From CAIQQQ01 sp037445025 (GTDB lineage: Bacteria; Pseudomonadota; Alphaproteobacteria; Acetobacterales; Acetobacteraceae), in NCBI GenBank assembly GCA_037445025.1, contig JBBILI010000020.1, forward strand, positions 1-64,000: a stretch of DNA of 64,000 nt. The letters run 5' to 3'. Numbering within the stretch: position 1 is the stretch's first letter; the number at the start of each line of letters is the position of its first letter. Positions 1 to 8,394 of the stretch are shown here, one piece after another. Both the position numbers and the translations under genes were made by a program. Below the pieces are notes generated by a model, which ran no database searches, was not told the origin of the DNA, and worked only from the letters and a program-made list of their open reading frames with translations.

Positions 1-123
1 CTGATGCAATGATGGCGGAAGCAGCCAAGCTTGATCCACATCCCACGCACGAAAGGTCTTGCTCATGCTTGGCAGTGAATCAAACCTCAGCCCGCGTCGG
101 CCAGAGAATTCTCGGACAGGCTC

Positions 124-477
124 CTAGTGCTCTCGCCCAACCACTGCGTGTTCACACAAGGCGTCCTGATTCCCGTCCGCGAGCTCGTCAACGCCAGCAG
201 CATCGTCCAGGAACAGACGGCCGAGATCACCTACTGGCACGTCGAACTGCACCGCCACGACGTCATCCTTGCCGAAGCCCTGACGGTGGAAAGTTACTTC
301 GACAACGGCACACGCGACGATTTCGACGATTCGGACTCGATACGCCTGCATCCGATGTTGCAGGGGGTCGATGACGCAGCCGGCCTTTGCGCGCCCTTCG
401 TTCGCCAGGGCCCCCTGCTGATGCAGGTGGTCCGCGACCTGGCGCACCGGGCGAAGCAACTGCGCTTCGCCGCCTGA
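124..477 (+). pseudogene. Hint-domain protein, C-terminal remnant
   Basis: The frame opens in the middle of a bacterial Hint_2 (Hedgehog/intein-like) domain: SPNHCVFTQGVLIPVREL is followed by WHVELHRHDVILAEAL and ESYFDNG. Each block aligns with the complete Hint domain of the gene at 30070-33888 (SPDHAIYREGVLIPARQL, YHVELEWHDAILAEGL). The first half of the domain with its CFTAGT nucleophile block is not present upstream, and the conserved His of the SPDHA block is followed by Cys rather than Ala. No ribosome site or start precedes it. I read it as a decayed gene end. It could instead be the surviving end of a gene rearranged just outside the window. Confidence 0.7.
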
Positions 478-584
478 GGCTTCACGCGACCGATGTTGCC
501 GGGCGCGTTGACGCAGACCAGATCGGCCTGCATGTCGGTATAAGGGAATACCGGTTCACCCTTCCTCGGCCTCTTCACAGCCCC

Positions 585-875
585 GCCACGGTCCAGGGAA
601 CGCTGCTCCAGCAGGTCATCTCCCGCGGCACGCTGCGCATCTACGCCCCGCTCGGCAACCAGGTCATCGCTGTCATCCTCGCCTCCTCGCTGGCCTCGGT
701 CGTGATGGTGGACGCGGTGGCATCCTGGATGGAGACCGTCGGCTCCACCTGGTTCCGCTTCTTCGAAACCTTCATCATGGCCGCCATCGTCTATCTCGTG
801 CTGTGCCAGAGCGTGAAGCTTGCCCACATCCTCATCGGTCGACGCCTGTTCACGCCGCCAGGAGCGCTGCGATGA
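585..875 (+). pseudogene. amino-acid ABC transporter permease, C-terminal remnant
   Basis: This frame carries the last ~95 residues of a HisM/GlnP-type polar amino-acid ABC permease. Visible are a LRIYAPLGNQVIAVILASSLASV stretch, corresponding to the family's 'P.LGN..I...K.SSLAS' cytoplasmic loop, and a final hydrophobic helix FIMAAIVYLVLCQSVKLAHIL. Everything N-terminal to it is missing. Its stop (TGA 873-875) overlaps the ATG at 872 of the next permease fragment, so the original operon junction survives although both genes are broken. Membrane-inserted function is not credible for this stub. Confidence 0.65.
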
Positions 876-1421
876 CGAACAGCTGGATCGCCTATCAGCC
901 ATTGATGCTCAAGGCTGCCGGCACCACCATCTGGCTGCCCTGGCGCGCCATGCTGCGCGGCGCCGCCGGGGGAACCGGCTTGGACTGTTGCGCCTTTCCC
1001 ACGCGCCCCGTTGCGCTGGGCCTGCGTGGCCTTCATGGAATTCTTCCGCTCCATCCCGATCCCGATCCTGATGTTCTTCGCCTGTTACGGCGTCCCGCAG
1101 GTGCTGGGCGTCGATCTCTCACCTTTCGCCGCCGCGACCCGCAACGTGCGCCGGCGCACCGCCATGATCTTTCAGCACTTCAATCTGTGCCCGCATCTGA
1201 CGGCCCTGCAGAACGTCATGCTGGCCCCCAGGGTCGTGCACGGCGAAACCCGACCAGACATCGAAGCGCGCGCCCGCGCCTGGTTCGACAAGGTGCGCCT
1301 CGCCCACCGCATCAACGCCTGTCCCGCCCAGCTCTGCGGCGGCGAACAGCAGCGCGTCGCCATCGCCCGCTCTGGCTCTATGTTTTGGCGAGCAATTTTA
1401 TGGCACGGTGAACATACCTAA
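872..1421 (+). pseudogene. amino-acid ABC transporter permease/ATPase chimeric remnant
   Basis: The piece starts at ATG 872 with a normal permease N-terminus (PLMLKAAGTTIWL), loses frame before about 1010, and resumes as EFFRSIPIPILMFFACYGVPQ plus VDLSPFAAA, the EFFRGTP and SPFAAA motifs of the family. It then continues without a break into the middle of the partner ATPase: VRRRTAMIFQHFNLCPHLTALQNV is the Q-loop region and CGGEQQRVAIA the ABC signature. Walker A and everything after the signature are missing. At least one frameshift and one large in-frame deletion (permease into ATPase) are needed to explain this. The stop is TAA 1419-1421. Confidence 0.7.
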
Positions 1422-1942
1422 AGCCATATGGCTCTGGCGAGCAGGTCTACGAGGAACTGCACAGCCGCATCGTCCGCGGCCAGCTTAGCCCCGGCGACGC
1501 GCTCACCGAAAGCCGCGCGGGCGAAAGCTATGGCCTCAGCCGCACCCCCGTGCGCGAAGCGTTCTGGCGACTCAGCGCGGAAAGCTTGCTGCGCGTCATT
1601 CCGCAGATCGGCACCTTTGTCGCTCTCATCAGCAATTCCGCTATCCACGACGCGCAGCTCATCCGCGAGACGCTGGAATGCGGCGCCGTGGCCGATCATC
1701 CGGCCTTCTTCGGGTTCGACGAGCAGATGCACCGCCAGCTGATGCTGCTTGCCGGCCACCCCTTCATCTGGCAAGTGATCACCTCTGCCAAGGCGCAACT
1801 TGACCGCGTGCGCTTCTTCTCGCCGGAACAGGACACCTGGCCCTCCGTGATATTCGACCAGAACGACAGCATCATTGACCGTGTGGCACGCCATGATTCC
1901 AATGGCGCTGCCGAGAGCATGACCCTGCATCTGCGCACCGTC
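1421..1942 (+). pseudogene. GntR/FadR-family regulator remnant fused to uxuA fragment
   Basis: A GntR winged-helix is clear (VYEELHSRIVRGQLSPGDAL, then GLSRTPVREAFWRLSAESLL), followed by a short piece of the all-helical FCD effector domain (FDEQMHRQLMLLAGHPFIWQ). There is no start codon: the frame is closed by a TGA at 1409-1411, and no ATG/GTG lies between it and the DNA-binding domain. The effector domain is shortened, and the frame runs straight on into mannonate dehydratase at about 1943. FadR-type GntR proteins next to uxuA/uxuB usually control hexuronate catabolism, so the ancestor was probably the local regulator. Confidence 0.7.
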
Positions 1943-2473
1943 GTCCCGGCCGCAGCGGCCGCCGGCGTGCGCATGTGCATCCACCCCAACGATCCGCCAC
2001 GCCCCCTGCTGGGTCTGCCGCGCATCTGCAGCAGTGCCGAGGACATCGCCTTCATCCTCGATGCCGTGGTCTCCCCCTCCAACGGCCTCACGCCGTGCAC
2101 CGGCTCGCTTGGCGCCGCCGCGCACCACGACGTGCCGGAGCTCGCCCGCCGCTTCGCCAACCGCATCGCCTTCGTGCATCTTCGCAACGTCGCCAAAGAG
2201 CCAGACGGGTCCTTGATGGAAGCCGACCATCTCGGCGGCGATACCGACATGGTCGCCGTGGTCCATCACCTGCTGCGCGAGCAGCAGCGCCGCAACGAGG
2301 CCAACAATCCGCGCTGGCGCCTGCCGTTCCGCCCCGACCATGGCCATGAGCTGCTCGACGATGTCGGCAAATCGACCCATCCCGGCTACCGCGCCATCGG
2401 CCGCCTGCGCGGCCTCGCCGAGATCCGCGGCGTGATGACGGCGCTGGCTCACCAGCACGGTCTGCCGATGTGA
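1943..2473 (+). pseudogene. uxuA: mannonate dehydratase, C-terminal half
   Basis: This is the C-terminal half of UxuA, which converts D-mannonate to 2-keto-3-deoxygluconate. Family motifs are well kept: CIHPNDPPRPLLGLPRI, NGLTPCTGSLG, FVHLRN, MEADHLGGDTDMVAVV, FRPDHGHELLDD and the GYRAIGRLRGLAEIRG end. The N-terminal half, with part of the metal site, is absent, and the frame is continuous with the GntR piece upstream. The stop TGA (2471-2473) overlaps the GTG start (2470) of the uxuB-like gene, preserving the original coupling. The degree of conservation suggests that the truncation is recent. Confidence 0.8.
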
Positions 2474-3927
2474 CGCGACGTCTCACCCAGGCGACGCTGG
2501 ACACCCTTCGGCCCGACATCGTCCGCCCCCGCTACGACCGCACAACACTGCAGACCGGCATCGTGCATCTCGGGGTAGGCGCCTTCCAACGCGCCCACCA
2601 GGCCGTCATGACCGACACCGTCCTGGCCGGCGGGGACCGGCGCTGGGGCATCACCGCCGCCAGCCTGCGCAGCCCCGCGACCCGTGATGCCCTTGCCCCG
2701 CAGGACGGTCTCTACACGCTGGAACAGCGCGGCGTGCAGAACGTGCTATCCGTCATCGGCAGCATCACGAACATCCTGGTGGCGCCAGAAAGCCCCACCG
2801 CTCTGATCGCAGCCCTGGCGCACCCCCACACCCACATCGCGAGCCTCACCGTCACGGAAAAGGCCTATTGCCGCGACCCTGCCAGCGACGCGCTGGACGA
2901 GGCACACGCCGACATCCGCCACGACATCGCCAACCCGCATATGCCCCGTACTGTGTTCGGGTACCTCGCAGCCGCCATCGCCCGTCGCCGCGCCGAAGGC
3001 CTCGCCCCGTTCACCGTGCTATGCTGTGACAACCTGCCCGCCAACGGCCAGACGGTGCACCGTCTGCTCACCCGCTTCGCCACGCTGCAGAACCCGGGTC
3101 TCGGCGCCTATATCGCAGATCAGGTGGCCTGCCCGGACACCATGGTGGACCGCATCATCCCCGCCACCACCGACGCTGACCGGGCCAGCATCTCAGCCAG
3201 CCTCGGCCTCGACGACGCCTGGCCGGTGATCGCCGAGCCGTTCAGCCAATGGGTGATCGAGAACCGCTTCACCGGCCCCCGCCCCGCCTGGGAGCAGGCC
3301 GGAGCCATGCTGGTGGCGGATGTCGCCCCGTTCGAGACGATGAAACTGCGCCTGCTCAATGGCAGCCACTCGGCGCTGGCCTATCTCGGCAGCCTCGCCG
3401 GCCACGAAACAGTGGCCGACGCCATGGCCGACCCCGGCATCGCCGCCTTCCTTCCCCGCCTCATGCAGGCGACGGCGCCCACCCTGTCCATGCCCGCCGG
3501 CACCGATCTGGCGACCTACCAGGCGAACCTGCTGCAGCGGTTTCGCAACCCCGCCCTGCGCCACCGCACGCTGCAGATCGCCATGGACGGCTCGCAGAAG
3601 CTGCCCCAACGCCTGCTGGCGCCGATGGCGTCGCTGCTGACCGCCGGGCGACCGATCGCCTGTCACGCCCTGGCCGTCGCCGCCTGGATGCGCCATATCG
3701 CCACCACGACACCTCAGGACCCGATGGCGGCAGAGTTGATGCGTGTTGTGACCGAAGCCGGTCCTGAACCGGAGCATCTGGTGCCAGCCCTGCTGGGTGT
3801 GCGCGCGATCTTCGGCACCATCGGCGACCACCCGGTCGTTCGCATCGGAATCACCACAGCACTGCGGCAGCTGATCATTCTGGGGCCGAGCGAAGCCGTG
3901 CTACGGAGCGGGGGAGAAGGGTGGTAG
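2470..3927 (+). CDS. uxuB: mannitol dehydrogenase family oxidoreductase (fructuronate reductase-like)
   Basis: This 485-residue protein is full length for the polyol-specific long-chain dehydrogenase family (mannitol dehydrogenase, fructuronate reductase, tagaturonate reductase). The N-terminal nucleotide-binding segment reads VHLGVGAFQRAHQA, and the catalytic block KLRLLNGSHSALAYLG supplies the expected Lys (292), Asn (297) and His (300). Its position directly after an uxuA fragment, with overlapping GTG start, favours NAD-dependent interconversion of D-fructuronate and D-mannonate. Mannitol or arabinitol dehydrogenase is the main alternative. The gene appears intact although its upstream partners have decayed, and its stop lies inside the 3' end of the opposite-strand tRNA. 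Confidence 0.85.
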   Translation: MTRRLTQATLDTLRPDIVRPRYDRTTLQTGIVHLGVGAFQRAHQAVMTDTVLAGGDRRWGITAASLRSPATRDALAPQDGLYTLEQRGVQNVLSVIGSITNILVAPESPTALIAALAHPHTHIASLTVTEKAYCRDPASDALDEAHADIRHDIANPHMPRTVFGYLAAAIARRRAEGLAPFTVLCCDNLPANGQTVHRLLTRFATLQNPGLGAYIADQVACPDTMVDRIIPATTDADRASISASLGLDDAWPVIAEPFSQWVIENRFTGPRPAWEQAGAMLVADVAPFETMKLRLLNGSHSALAYLGSLAGHETVADAMADPGIAAFLPRLMQATAPTLSMPAGTDLATYQANLLQRFRNPALRHRTLQIAMDGSQKLPQRLLAPMASLLTAGRPIACHALAVAAWMRHIATTTPQDPMAAELMRVVTEAGPEPEHLVPALLGVRAIFGTIGDHPVVRIGITTALRQLIILGPSEAVLRSGGEGW

Positions 3928-3996
3928 CGGCGGGCGGATTTGAACCACCGACCAAGGGATTATGATTCCCCTGCTCTACCGCTGAGCTACGCCGCC
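3922..3996 (-). tRNA. tRNA-Met (CAT), elongator type
   Basis: On the minus strand a full cloverleaf can be drawn. The acceptor stem GGCGGCG pairs with CGCCGCT (one G-U at the end), the D arm is GCTC/GAGC, the anticodon arm GGGGA/TCCCT has loop ATCATAA (anticodon CAT), and the T arm is GGTGG/CCGCC with loop TTCAAAT. The CCA end is genomically encoded (3922-3924). The paired first base and the AATCATAATCC anticodon region match elongator tRNA-Met. Initiator tRNA would show an unpaired first base and a GGG/CCC anticodon stem, and tRNA-Ile2 has a different arm. It overlaps the stop codon of the gene at 2470-3927. Confidence 0.92.
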
Positions 3997-4048
3997 ATAC
4001 CAACCGCACGGGGAGCGGCCCCCGGCGAGGCGGGGGAGATAGCGTTGT

Positions 4049-5140
4049 TCATCCCCCCGCGTCAATCGCCCCCAGCGCATGTCGTGCAGGCGTTGCGATG
4101 AAGCCGCCGCCGAGCACCCGATCACCGTCGTAGAACACACAGGCCTGGCCGGGGGCGGCGCGGCCTGGCGTGTCCAGATGGACTGTCACCGTGACGCCCG
4201 TCCGCACCCGTGCCGGCCGTGGCGTTTCGCCGGACCGCAGCTTCACCGTGCAGTCGAGATCCCCCGGCGGCACGAGCCAGTTCACGTCGCGGAGCACCAG
4301 CGTGTCGGTGCCGCCGGCTTCAGGGCCCACCACCACGCGTCGTGTGGCGGCATCAAGGCCGATCACCACCCGCCGCACCCCGCCCGCGTTCGAAGCATCA
4401 CCCAGCCGCTTGGCCTGGCCAACGGTATAGCGGGCGATGCCGTCATGCCGGCCCACCACTTCCCCGTCTGCCGTGACGATCTCGCCCGGTGCCAACGCGT
4501 CAGGCCGCAGCTTCGCCACCACATCGGCGTAGCTGCCCTGGGGCACGAAGCAGATGTCCTGGCTGTCGGGCTTGGCCGCGACCTCCAGCCGCAGGCGCTG
4601 CGCCTCGGCCCGCACCGCGGCCTTGCTGGCGAAGCCGCCCAGCGGGAAGCGGCAGCGTTCCAGCTGGGCGCGCGTCGTGGCGAACAGGAACCAGCTCTGG
4701 TCGCGCGTGGCATCGACCGCGCGGTGCAGCTCCGCACCCTCCGGACCATCGATCCGGCGCACATAATGCCCGGTCGCCAGATGATCGGCCCCGAGATCGC
4801 CGGCCAGCGCCACGAGGTCGGTGAACTTCACCGTTTGGTTGCAGGCGATGCACGGCACCGGCGTCTCGCCCGCGGCGTAGCTGTCGGCGAAGCGCGCGAT
4901 CACCGCGTCGCGAAACCGCTGTTCGGCATCGATGACGTAATGCGCAAACCCCAGCCGGTCAGCCACACGCCGCGCGTCATGGATGTCCTGGCCGGCACAG
5001 CAGGCGCCCTTGCGCCCCACCGCCTGACCGTGGTCGTACAGCTGCAACGTGACGCCGATGACCTCGTGGCCCTGCTCGTGGAGCAAAGCCGCAACCACGC
5101 TGCTGTCCACGCCGCCCGACATGGCGACGACGATGCGCAT
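4049..5140 (-). CDS. mnmA: tRNA-specific 2-thiouridylase MnmA
   Basis: MnmA adenylates and then thiolates U34 of the Lys, Glu and Gln tRNAs, using sulfur delivered from a cysteine desulfurase. The 363-residue product opens with the PP-loop SGGVDSS, carries the catalytic-cysteine segment VPCIACNQTVKF, the second cysteine in SQDICFVP and the tRNA-contacting GHYVRR block. Length is typical of the family. It is the last gene of a minus-strand group with ferredoxin and two desulfurases, which could supply its persulfide sulfur directly. No sulfur-relay TusE gene is seen, so a direct IscS-to-MnmA transfer is likely (inference). Confidence 0.95.
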   Translation of the reverse strand: MRIVVAMSGGVDSSVVAALLHEQGHEVIGVTLQLYDHGQAVGRKGACCAGQDIHDARRVADRLGFAHYVIDAEQRFRDAVIARFADSYAAGETPVPCIACNQTVKFTDLVALAGDLGADHLATGHYVRRIDGPEGAELHRAVDATRDQSWFLFATTRAQLERCRFPLGGFASKAAVRAEAQRLRLEVAAKPDSQDICFVPQGSYADVVAKLRPDALAPGEIVTADGEVVGRHDGIARYTVGQAKRLGDASNAGGVRRVVIGLDAATRRVVVGPEAGGTDTLVLRDVNWLVPPGDLDCTVKLRSGETPRPARVRTGVTVTVHLDTPGRAAPGQACVFYDGDRVLGGGFIATPARHALGAIDAGG

Positions 5141-5151
5141 GGCGGTGTGCC

Positions 5152-5481
5152 TTACCCCATCGCGTTGCGGCTGCTCGCCGGCAACTTCACGGTGAGCCCG
5201 TCGAGCTCCTTGGTGATGACGATCTGGCAGCCCAGGCGCGAGGTCTTCTCCAGGCCGAAGGCGAGGTCGAGCATGTCCTCCTCATCCTCGCTTGGCTTGG
5301 CGAGTTTGCCGAACCAATCGGGGTCCACGATCACGTGGCAGGTGGAGCAGGCCAGCGAGCCTTCGCAGGCGCCTTCGATGTCCACACCATGTTTGTGTGC
5401 CACTTCCAGCACCGACAGGCCGATCGGGGCCTCGACTTCACGGGGGACGCCGTTGCGCTCGACAAAGATCATTTTGGGCAT
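5152..5481 (-). CDS. fdx: [2Fe-2S] ferredoxin, adrenodoxin/Isc type
   Basis: A 109-residue ferredoxin with four cluster ligands: three in GACEGSLACSTCHVIVD (C-x5-C-x2-C) and the fourth in RLGCQIVI about 36 residues later. This is the arrangement of Isc-type/adrenodoxin-like ferredoxins that pass electrons during Fe-S cluster assembly. I start it at the ATG of MPKMIFVERNG (5479-5481). An upstream start would add a 19-residue Arg/Pro-rich tail unlike the family and would overlap the desulfurase gene. It sits between iscS-like and mnmA genes on the same strand, four bases after the desulfurase stop. Confidence 0.93.
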   Translation of the reverse strand: MPKMIFVERNGVPREVEAPIGLSVLEVAHKHGVDIEGACEGSLACSTCHVIVDPDWFGKLAKPSEDEEDMLDLAFGLEKTSRLGCQIVITKELDGLTVKLPASSRNAMG

Positions 5482-5485
5482 GGTG

Positions 5486-6643
5486 TCAGGCCTGCTGCAA
5501 AGCGTGGGATGCGGCGAACGCGCGCGCGGCGGTGTCAATCTCGGCCGCGCTGGTAAAGCGTCCTATGCCGATACGCAAGGTGCGTGACGCGGCGGCGTCA
5601 TCCAGCCCCAGCGCACGCAGCACGTAGGAGGGCTCGACGGCAGCCGAGGAGCAGGCCGAGCCGGTCGAGACACAGATGTCCGGGTTGGCCGCCATCAGCG
5701 CCGCGGCGGTGCGGGCGGGAAAGGTGAGGTTGAGGTTGCCGGCGATGCGCTGGGTGGGATGGCCGTTGAGCACCAGGCCAGGAATGTCCTGCGCCAGAGC
5801 GGCCCACAGCCGCGCGCGCAGGGCGGCGATCCGCGCGGTGTCCTCCGCCATCTCCAGCCCCGCGAGGCGGCAGGCCTCGCCGAGGCCGACCACCAGCGGG
5901 GTGGCCAGCGTGCCGGAGCGCAGGCCGCGCTCCTGGTTGCCGCCGGAGAACAGGGCGGCGACCCGGGCGCGGGGGCGGCGGCGGACATAGAGGGCGCCCA
6001 CGCCCTTCGGGCCGTACAGCTTGTGGCCGCTGATCGACAGCAGGTCGATGCCCAGGCCGACATCGAGCGGGATCTTGCCCATGGCCTGCGCGGCGTCGGT
6101 GTGGAACAGCGCGCCGGCCGCCTTGATGAGCGGCGCGAGGGCGGCGAGGTCCTGGATCACTCCGGTCTCGTTGTTCACCGCCATCACGCTGACCAGCAGC
6201 GTCGGCTCGGCCAACGCGTCGCGCAACGTGTCCGGATCGAGCGTGCCGTCGCGCCGCACCGGCAGGACGATTGGATCGAACCCGTCCTCGGCGAGGTCGG
6301 CCACGGATTCGAGGACGCATTTGTGCTCGGTCGCCACCGTGATGACGCGCCGCCGCGTGTCACCCACGCGGCGCGCATGGCGGGCGGCGCCCTTGATGGC
6401 GATGTTGTTGCTTTCCGTGGCGCCGGAGGTCAGCACGATCTCCCGCGGATCGGCGCCGATCAGGGCGGCGACCTGGGCCCGGGCCGCCGCGACGGCGGCC
6501 TCGGCGGTGCGGCCCATCACGTGCTCAGCCGAATGCGGGTTGCCGAACTGCTCGGTGAACCAGGGCAGCATGGCCTGCACCACCCTGGGGTCGCAGGGCG
6601 TGGTGGCCTGATTGTCGAGATAGATGGGGCGGTTGGGCAGCAT
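5486..6643 (-). CDS. iscS: cysteine desulfurase, IscS/NifS type
   Basis: This PLP-dependent enzyme converts cysteine to alanine and an enzyme persulfide. The 385-residue sequence starts with YLDNQATTP, has the cofactor-contacting ATEHK and NNETG motifs, the Schiff-base lysine in ISGHKLYGPKG (Lys208) and the persulfide cysteine in STGSACSSAAVEPS (Cys331) on the long flexible loop of group I enzymes. It is the first of two desulfurase genes upstream of ferredoxin and mnmA. Fe-S assembly scaffold genes (iscU, hscA) are not in the window, so it may feed tRNA thiolation, a remote Fe-S system, or both. Confidence 0.93.
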   Translation of the reverse strand: MLPNRPIYLDNQATTPCDPRVVQAMLPWFTEQFGNPHSAEHVMGRTAEAAVAAARAQVAALIGADPREIVLTSGATESNNIAIKGAARHARRVGDTRRRVITVATEHKCVLESVADLAEDGFDPIVLPVRRDGTLDPDTLRDALAEPTLLVSVMAVNNETGVIQDLAALAPLIKAAGALFHTDAAQAMGKIPLDVGLGIDLLSISGHKLYGPKGVGALYVRRRPRARVAALFSGGNQERGLRSGTLATPLVVGLGEACRLAGLEMAEDTARIAALRARLWAALAQDIPGLVLNGHPTQRIAGNLNLTFPARTAAALMAANPDICVSTGSACSSAAVEPSYVLRALGLDDAAASRTLRIGIGRFTSAAEIDTAARAFAASHALQQA

Positions 6644-6658
6644 CCCCCACAGATAGGG

Positions 6659-7732
6659 TCAGGCAGCGCTGCGCGAAAGGCGCCTGGCCATCGTCTGGTA
6701 TGCGGCGATGAACAGGTCGATATCGGCCGCGGTCACATTCCAGGGCAGCGACACGCGAATCGCCTGCCCGGCCAGCCCGCCGGCGCCCATGGCGTCCAGC
6801 ACATGCGAGCGCGCGACCTTGCCGGACGCGCAGGCGGCCCCGGCCGAGACTTCGATGCCGGCGAGGTCAAGCGTCATCACCTGGGTCTGGGCGGCGACGC
6901 CGGGCAGGGCGAGGCAGGCGGTGTTGCCGAGCCGCGCCGCACCGGCGCCCAGCACCACCCCACCCGCATCGATCGCCGCCTGTTCGAGACGGTCGCGCAG
7001 GGCGGAGAGATTAGCTTGCGGGCAGGCGATGGCAGCGCCCAGCCCTGCGATTGCCGGCAGCGCTGGTGTGCCGCCACGCCAGCCGCGCTCCTGGCCGCCG
7101 CCGGCGATCAGCGGCGCCTGCGGCACATGGTCGGCGACGATAAGGGCGCCGGCACCGGGCGGGCCGCCGAGCTTGTGGCCGGAGAGGGCCAGGCTGTCGG
7201 CACCGAGTGCTGCGAAGTCCACTGCCATCCGCCCGACGGCCTGGGCGGCGTCGACATGCAGCCAGGCGCCAGCGGCGCGGCACAGGGCGGCGATCGCGGC
7301 AATCGGCTGCAGCGTGCCGGTCTCGTTGTTGGCCAGCATGATGCACACCAGGGCCGGCCGGTCGAGCAGGGCGGCGAGGGCCGACAGGTCCACCACGCCG
7401 TCAGCGTTCACCGGCACCACATCAGCGCCCGGTGCCGCGGCGCGGATCGCGTCATGCTCGGTCGCCCCGATCACCAGACGGCGGCCTCGTCCCAGGGCGT
7501 GCACCGCCAGTGCGTCGGCCTCGGTGCCGCCTGAGGTGAACACGATCTGCGCCGGCCTCGCCCCGCAGCGTCGCGCCACCGCCTCGCGCGCTGCTTCGAG
7601 CACACGGCGTGCCGCGCGGCCGGCGGCGTGGACCGACGACGGATTGCCCGGCCGTGCCATGGCAGACAGCATCGCCGCGCGCGCCTCCGGCCGGAGCGGC
7701 TCGGCGGCGTTGGCGTCGAGATAGACGCTCAT
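6659..7732 (-). CDS. second cysteine desulfurase family protein
   Basis: A 357-residue paralogue of the desulfurase downstream, with YLDANAAEPL, ATEHD, NNETG, the PLP lysine in LSGHKLGGPPG (Lys187) and a cysteine in SAGAACASGK (Cys301). The sequence is shorter and more Ala-rich than the IscS-like neighbour, and the ATEHK histidine-lysine pair reads ATEHD. Such divergent copies stand before the main desulfurase in several alphaproteobacteria. They may be specialised sulfur donors, but I cannot tell which acceptor is used. It overlaps cysE by one ATGA-type junction (7729-7732), so the two are probably co-translated. Confidence 0.88.
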   Translation of the reverse strand: MSVYLDANAAEPLRPEARAAMLSAMARPGNPSSVHAAGRAARRVLEAAREAVARRCGARPAQIVFTSGGTEADALAVHALGRGRRLVIGATEHDAIRAAAPGADVVPVNADGVVDLSALAALLDRPALVCIMLANNETGTLQPIAAIAALCRAAGAWLHVDAAQAVGRMAVDFAALGADSLALSGHKLGGPPGAGALIVADHVPQAPLIAGGGQERGWRGGTPALPAIAGLGAAIACPQANLSALRDRLEQAAIDAGGVVLGAGAARLGNTACLALPGVAAQTQVMTLDLAGIEVSAGAACASGKVARSHVLDAMGAGGLAGQAIRVSLPWNVTAADIDLFIAAYQTMARRLSRSAA

Positions 7733-8394
7733 TCCGCGGCGGGCTGGCGCGCCATGCGGGCGAGACGCGCCTCCACCCCGGCCAGCTCGGCGCGCAGTGA
7801 CTCCAGGTCGTGCAGCAGCGGATCGAGATCACAGTCGGTCGGCGTGCCATAGGCGTCGAAGCGCGGCTTGCGCTTCACGCCGCGCTCCACCGGGCGGGCG
7901 GGAATGCCCACCACGGTGGTGTTGGCGGCCACCGCCTCCACCACCACGGCGTTGGCGCCGACGCGGGCATTGTCGCCGATCAGGATACCGCCCAGCACCT
8001 TGGCGCCGGCGCCGACGATCACGCCGTTGCCAAGTGTCGGGTGGCGCTTGCCGCGGGCCGAGGACGTGCCGCCCAGCGTGACCTGGTGGTAGAGATACAC
8101 ATCATCCCCGATCTCGGCGGTCTCGCCGATCACCACGCCCATGCCGTGGTCGATGATCAGCCGCCGGCCGATCCGCGCCGCCGGATGGATCTCGATACCT
8201 GTCAGAAAGCGGCCGAGATGCGACAGCAGCCGCGCCGGCAGCACGAGGCCGCGCTTCCAGAAGCCGTGCGCCATACGGTGCCACAGCACCGCGTGAAGGC
8301 CGGGGTAGCACAGCAGCACCTCGACATCGGACCGTGCCGCCGGGTCGCGCTCGCGGTAGGCCTTGATGGTTTCGCGCAAAAACATGAAGGCCAT
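7729..8394 (-). CDS. cysE: serine O-acetyltransferase CysE
   Basis: CysE makes O-acetylserine from serine and acetyl-CoA, the first step of cysteine synthesis. The C-terminal left-handed beta-helix is evident from hexapeptide runs (GIEIHPAARIGRRLIIDHG, VVIGETAEIGDDVYLYHQVTLGG, GAKVLGGILIGDNARVGANAVV), with the catalytic histidines in IDHG and YHQVTLGG. The 221 residues end in a short coiled tail (LESLRAELAGVEARLARM). It heads a minus-strand operon with two cysteine desulfurases, so cysteine synthesis and sulfur mobilisation are encoded together. No Cys-responsive regulator (IscR, CymR type) is adjacent. Confidence 0.93.
   Translation of the reverse strand: MAFMFLRETIKAYRERDPAARSDVEVLLCYPGLHAVLWHRMAHGFWKRGLVLPARLLSHLGRFLTGIEIHPAARIGRRLIIDHGMGVVIGETAEIGDDVYLYHQVTLGGTSSARGKRHPTLGNGVIVGAGAKVLGGILIGDNARVGANAVVVEAVAANTTVVGIPARPVERGVKRKPRFDAYGTPTDCDLDPLLHDLESLRAELAGVEARLARMARQPAAE

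Noticed and set aside
5759..7534. A 591-codon plus-strand frame across the desulfurase genes
   Set aside because: It is His/Gly/Arg-rich and lies antisense to two unmistakable PLP enzymes. Long antisense frames are common in high-GC DNA.
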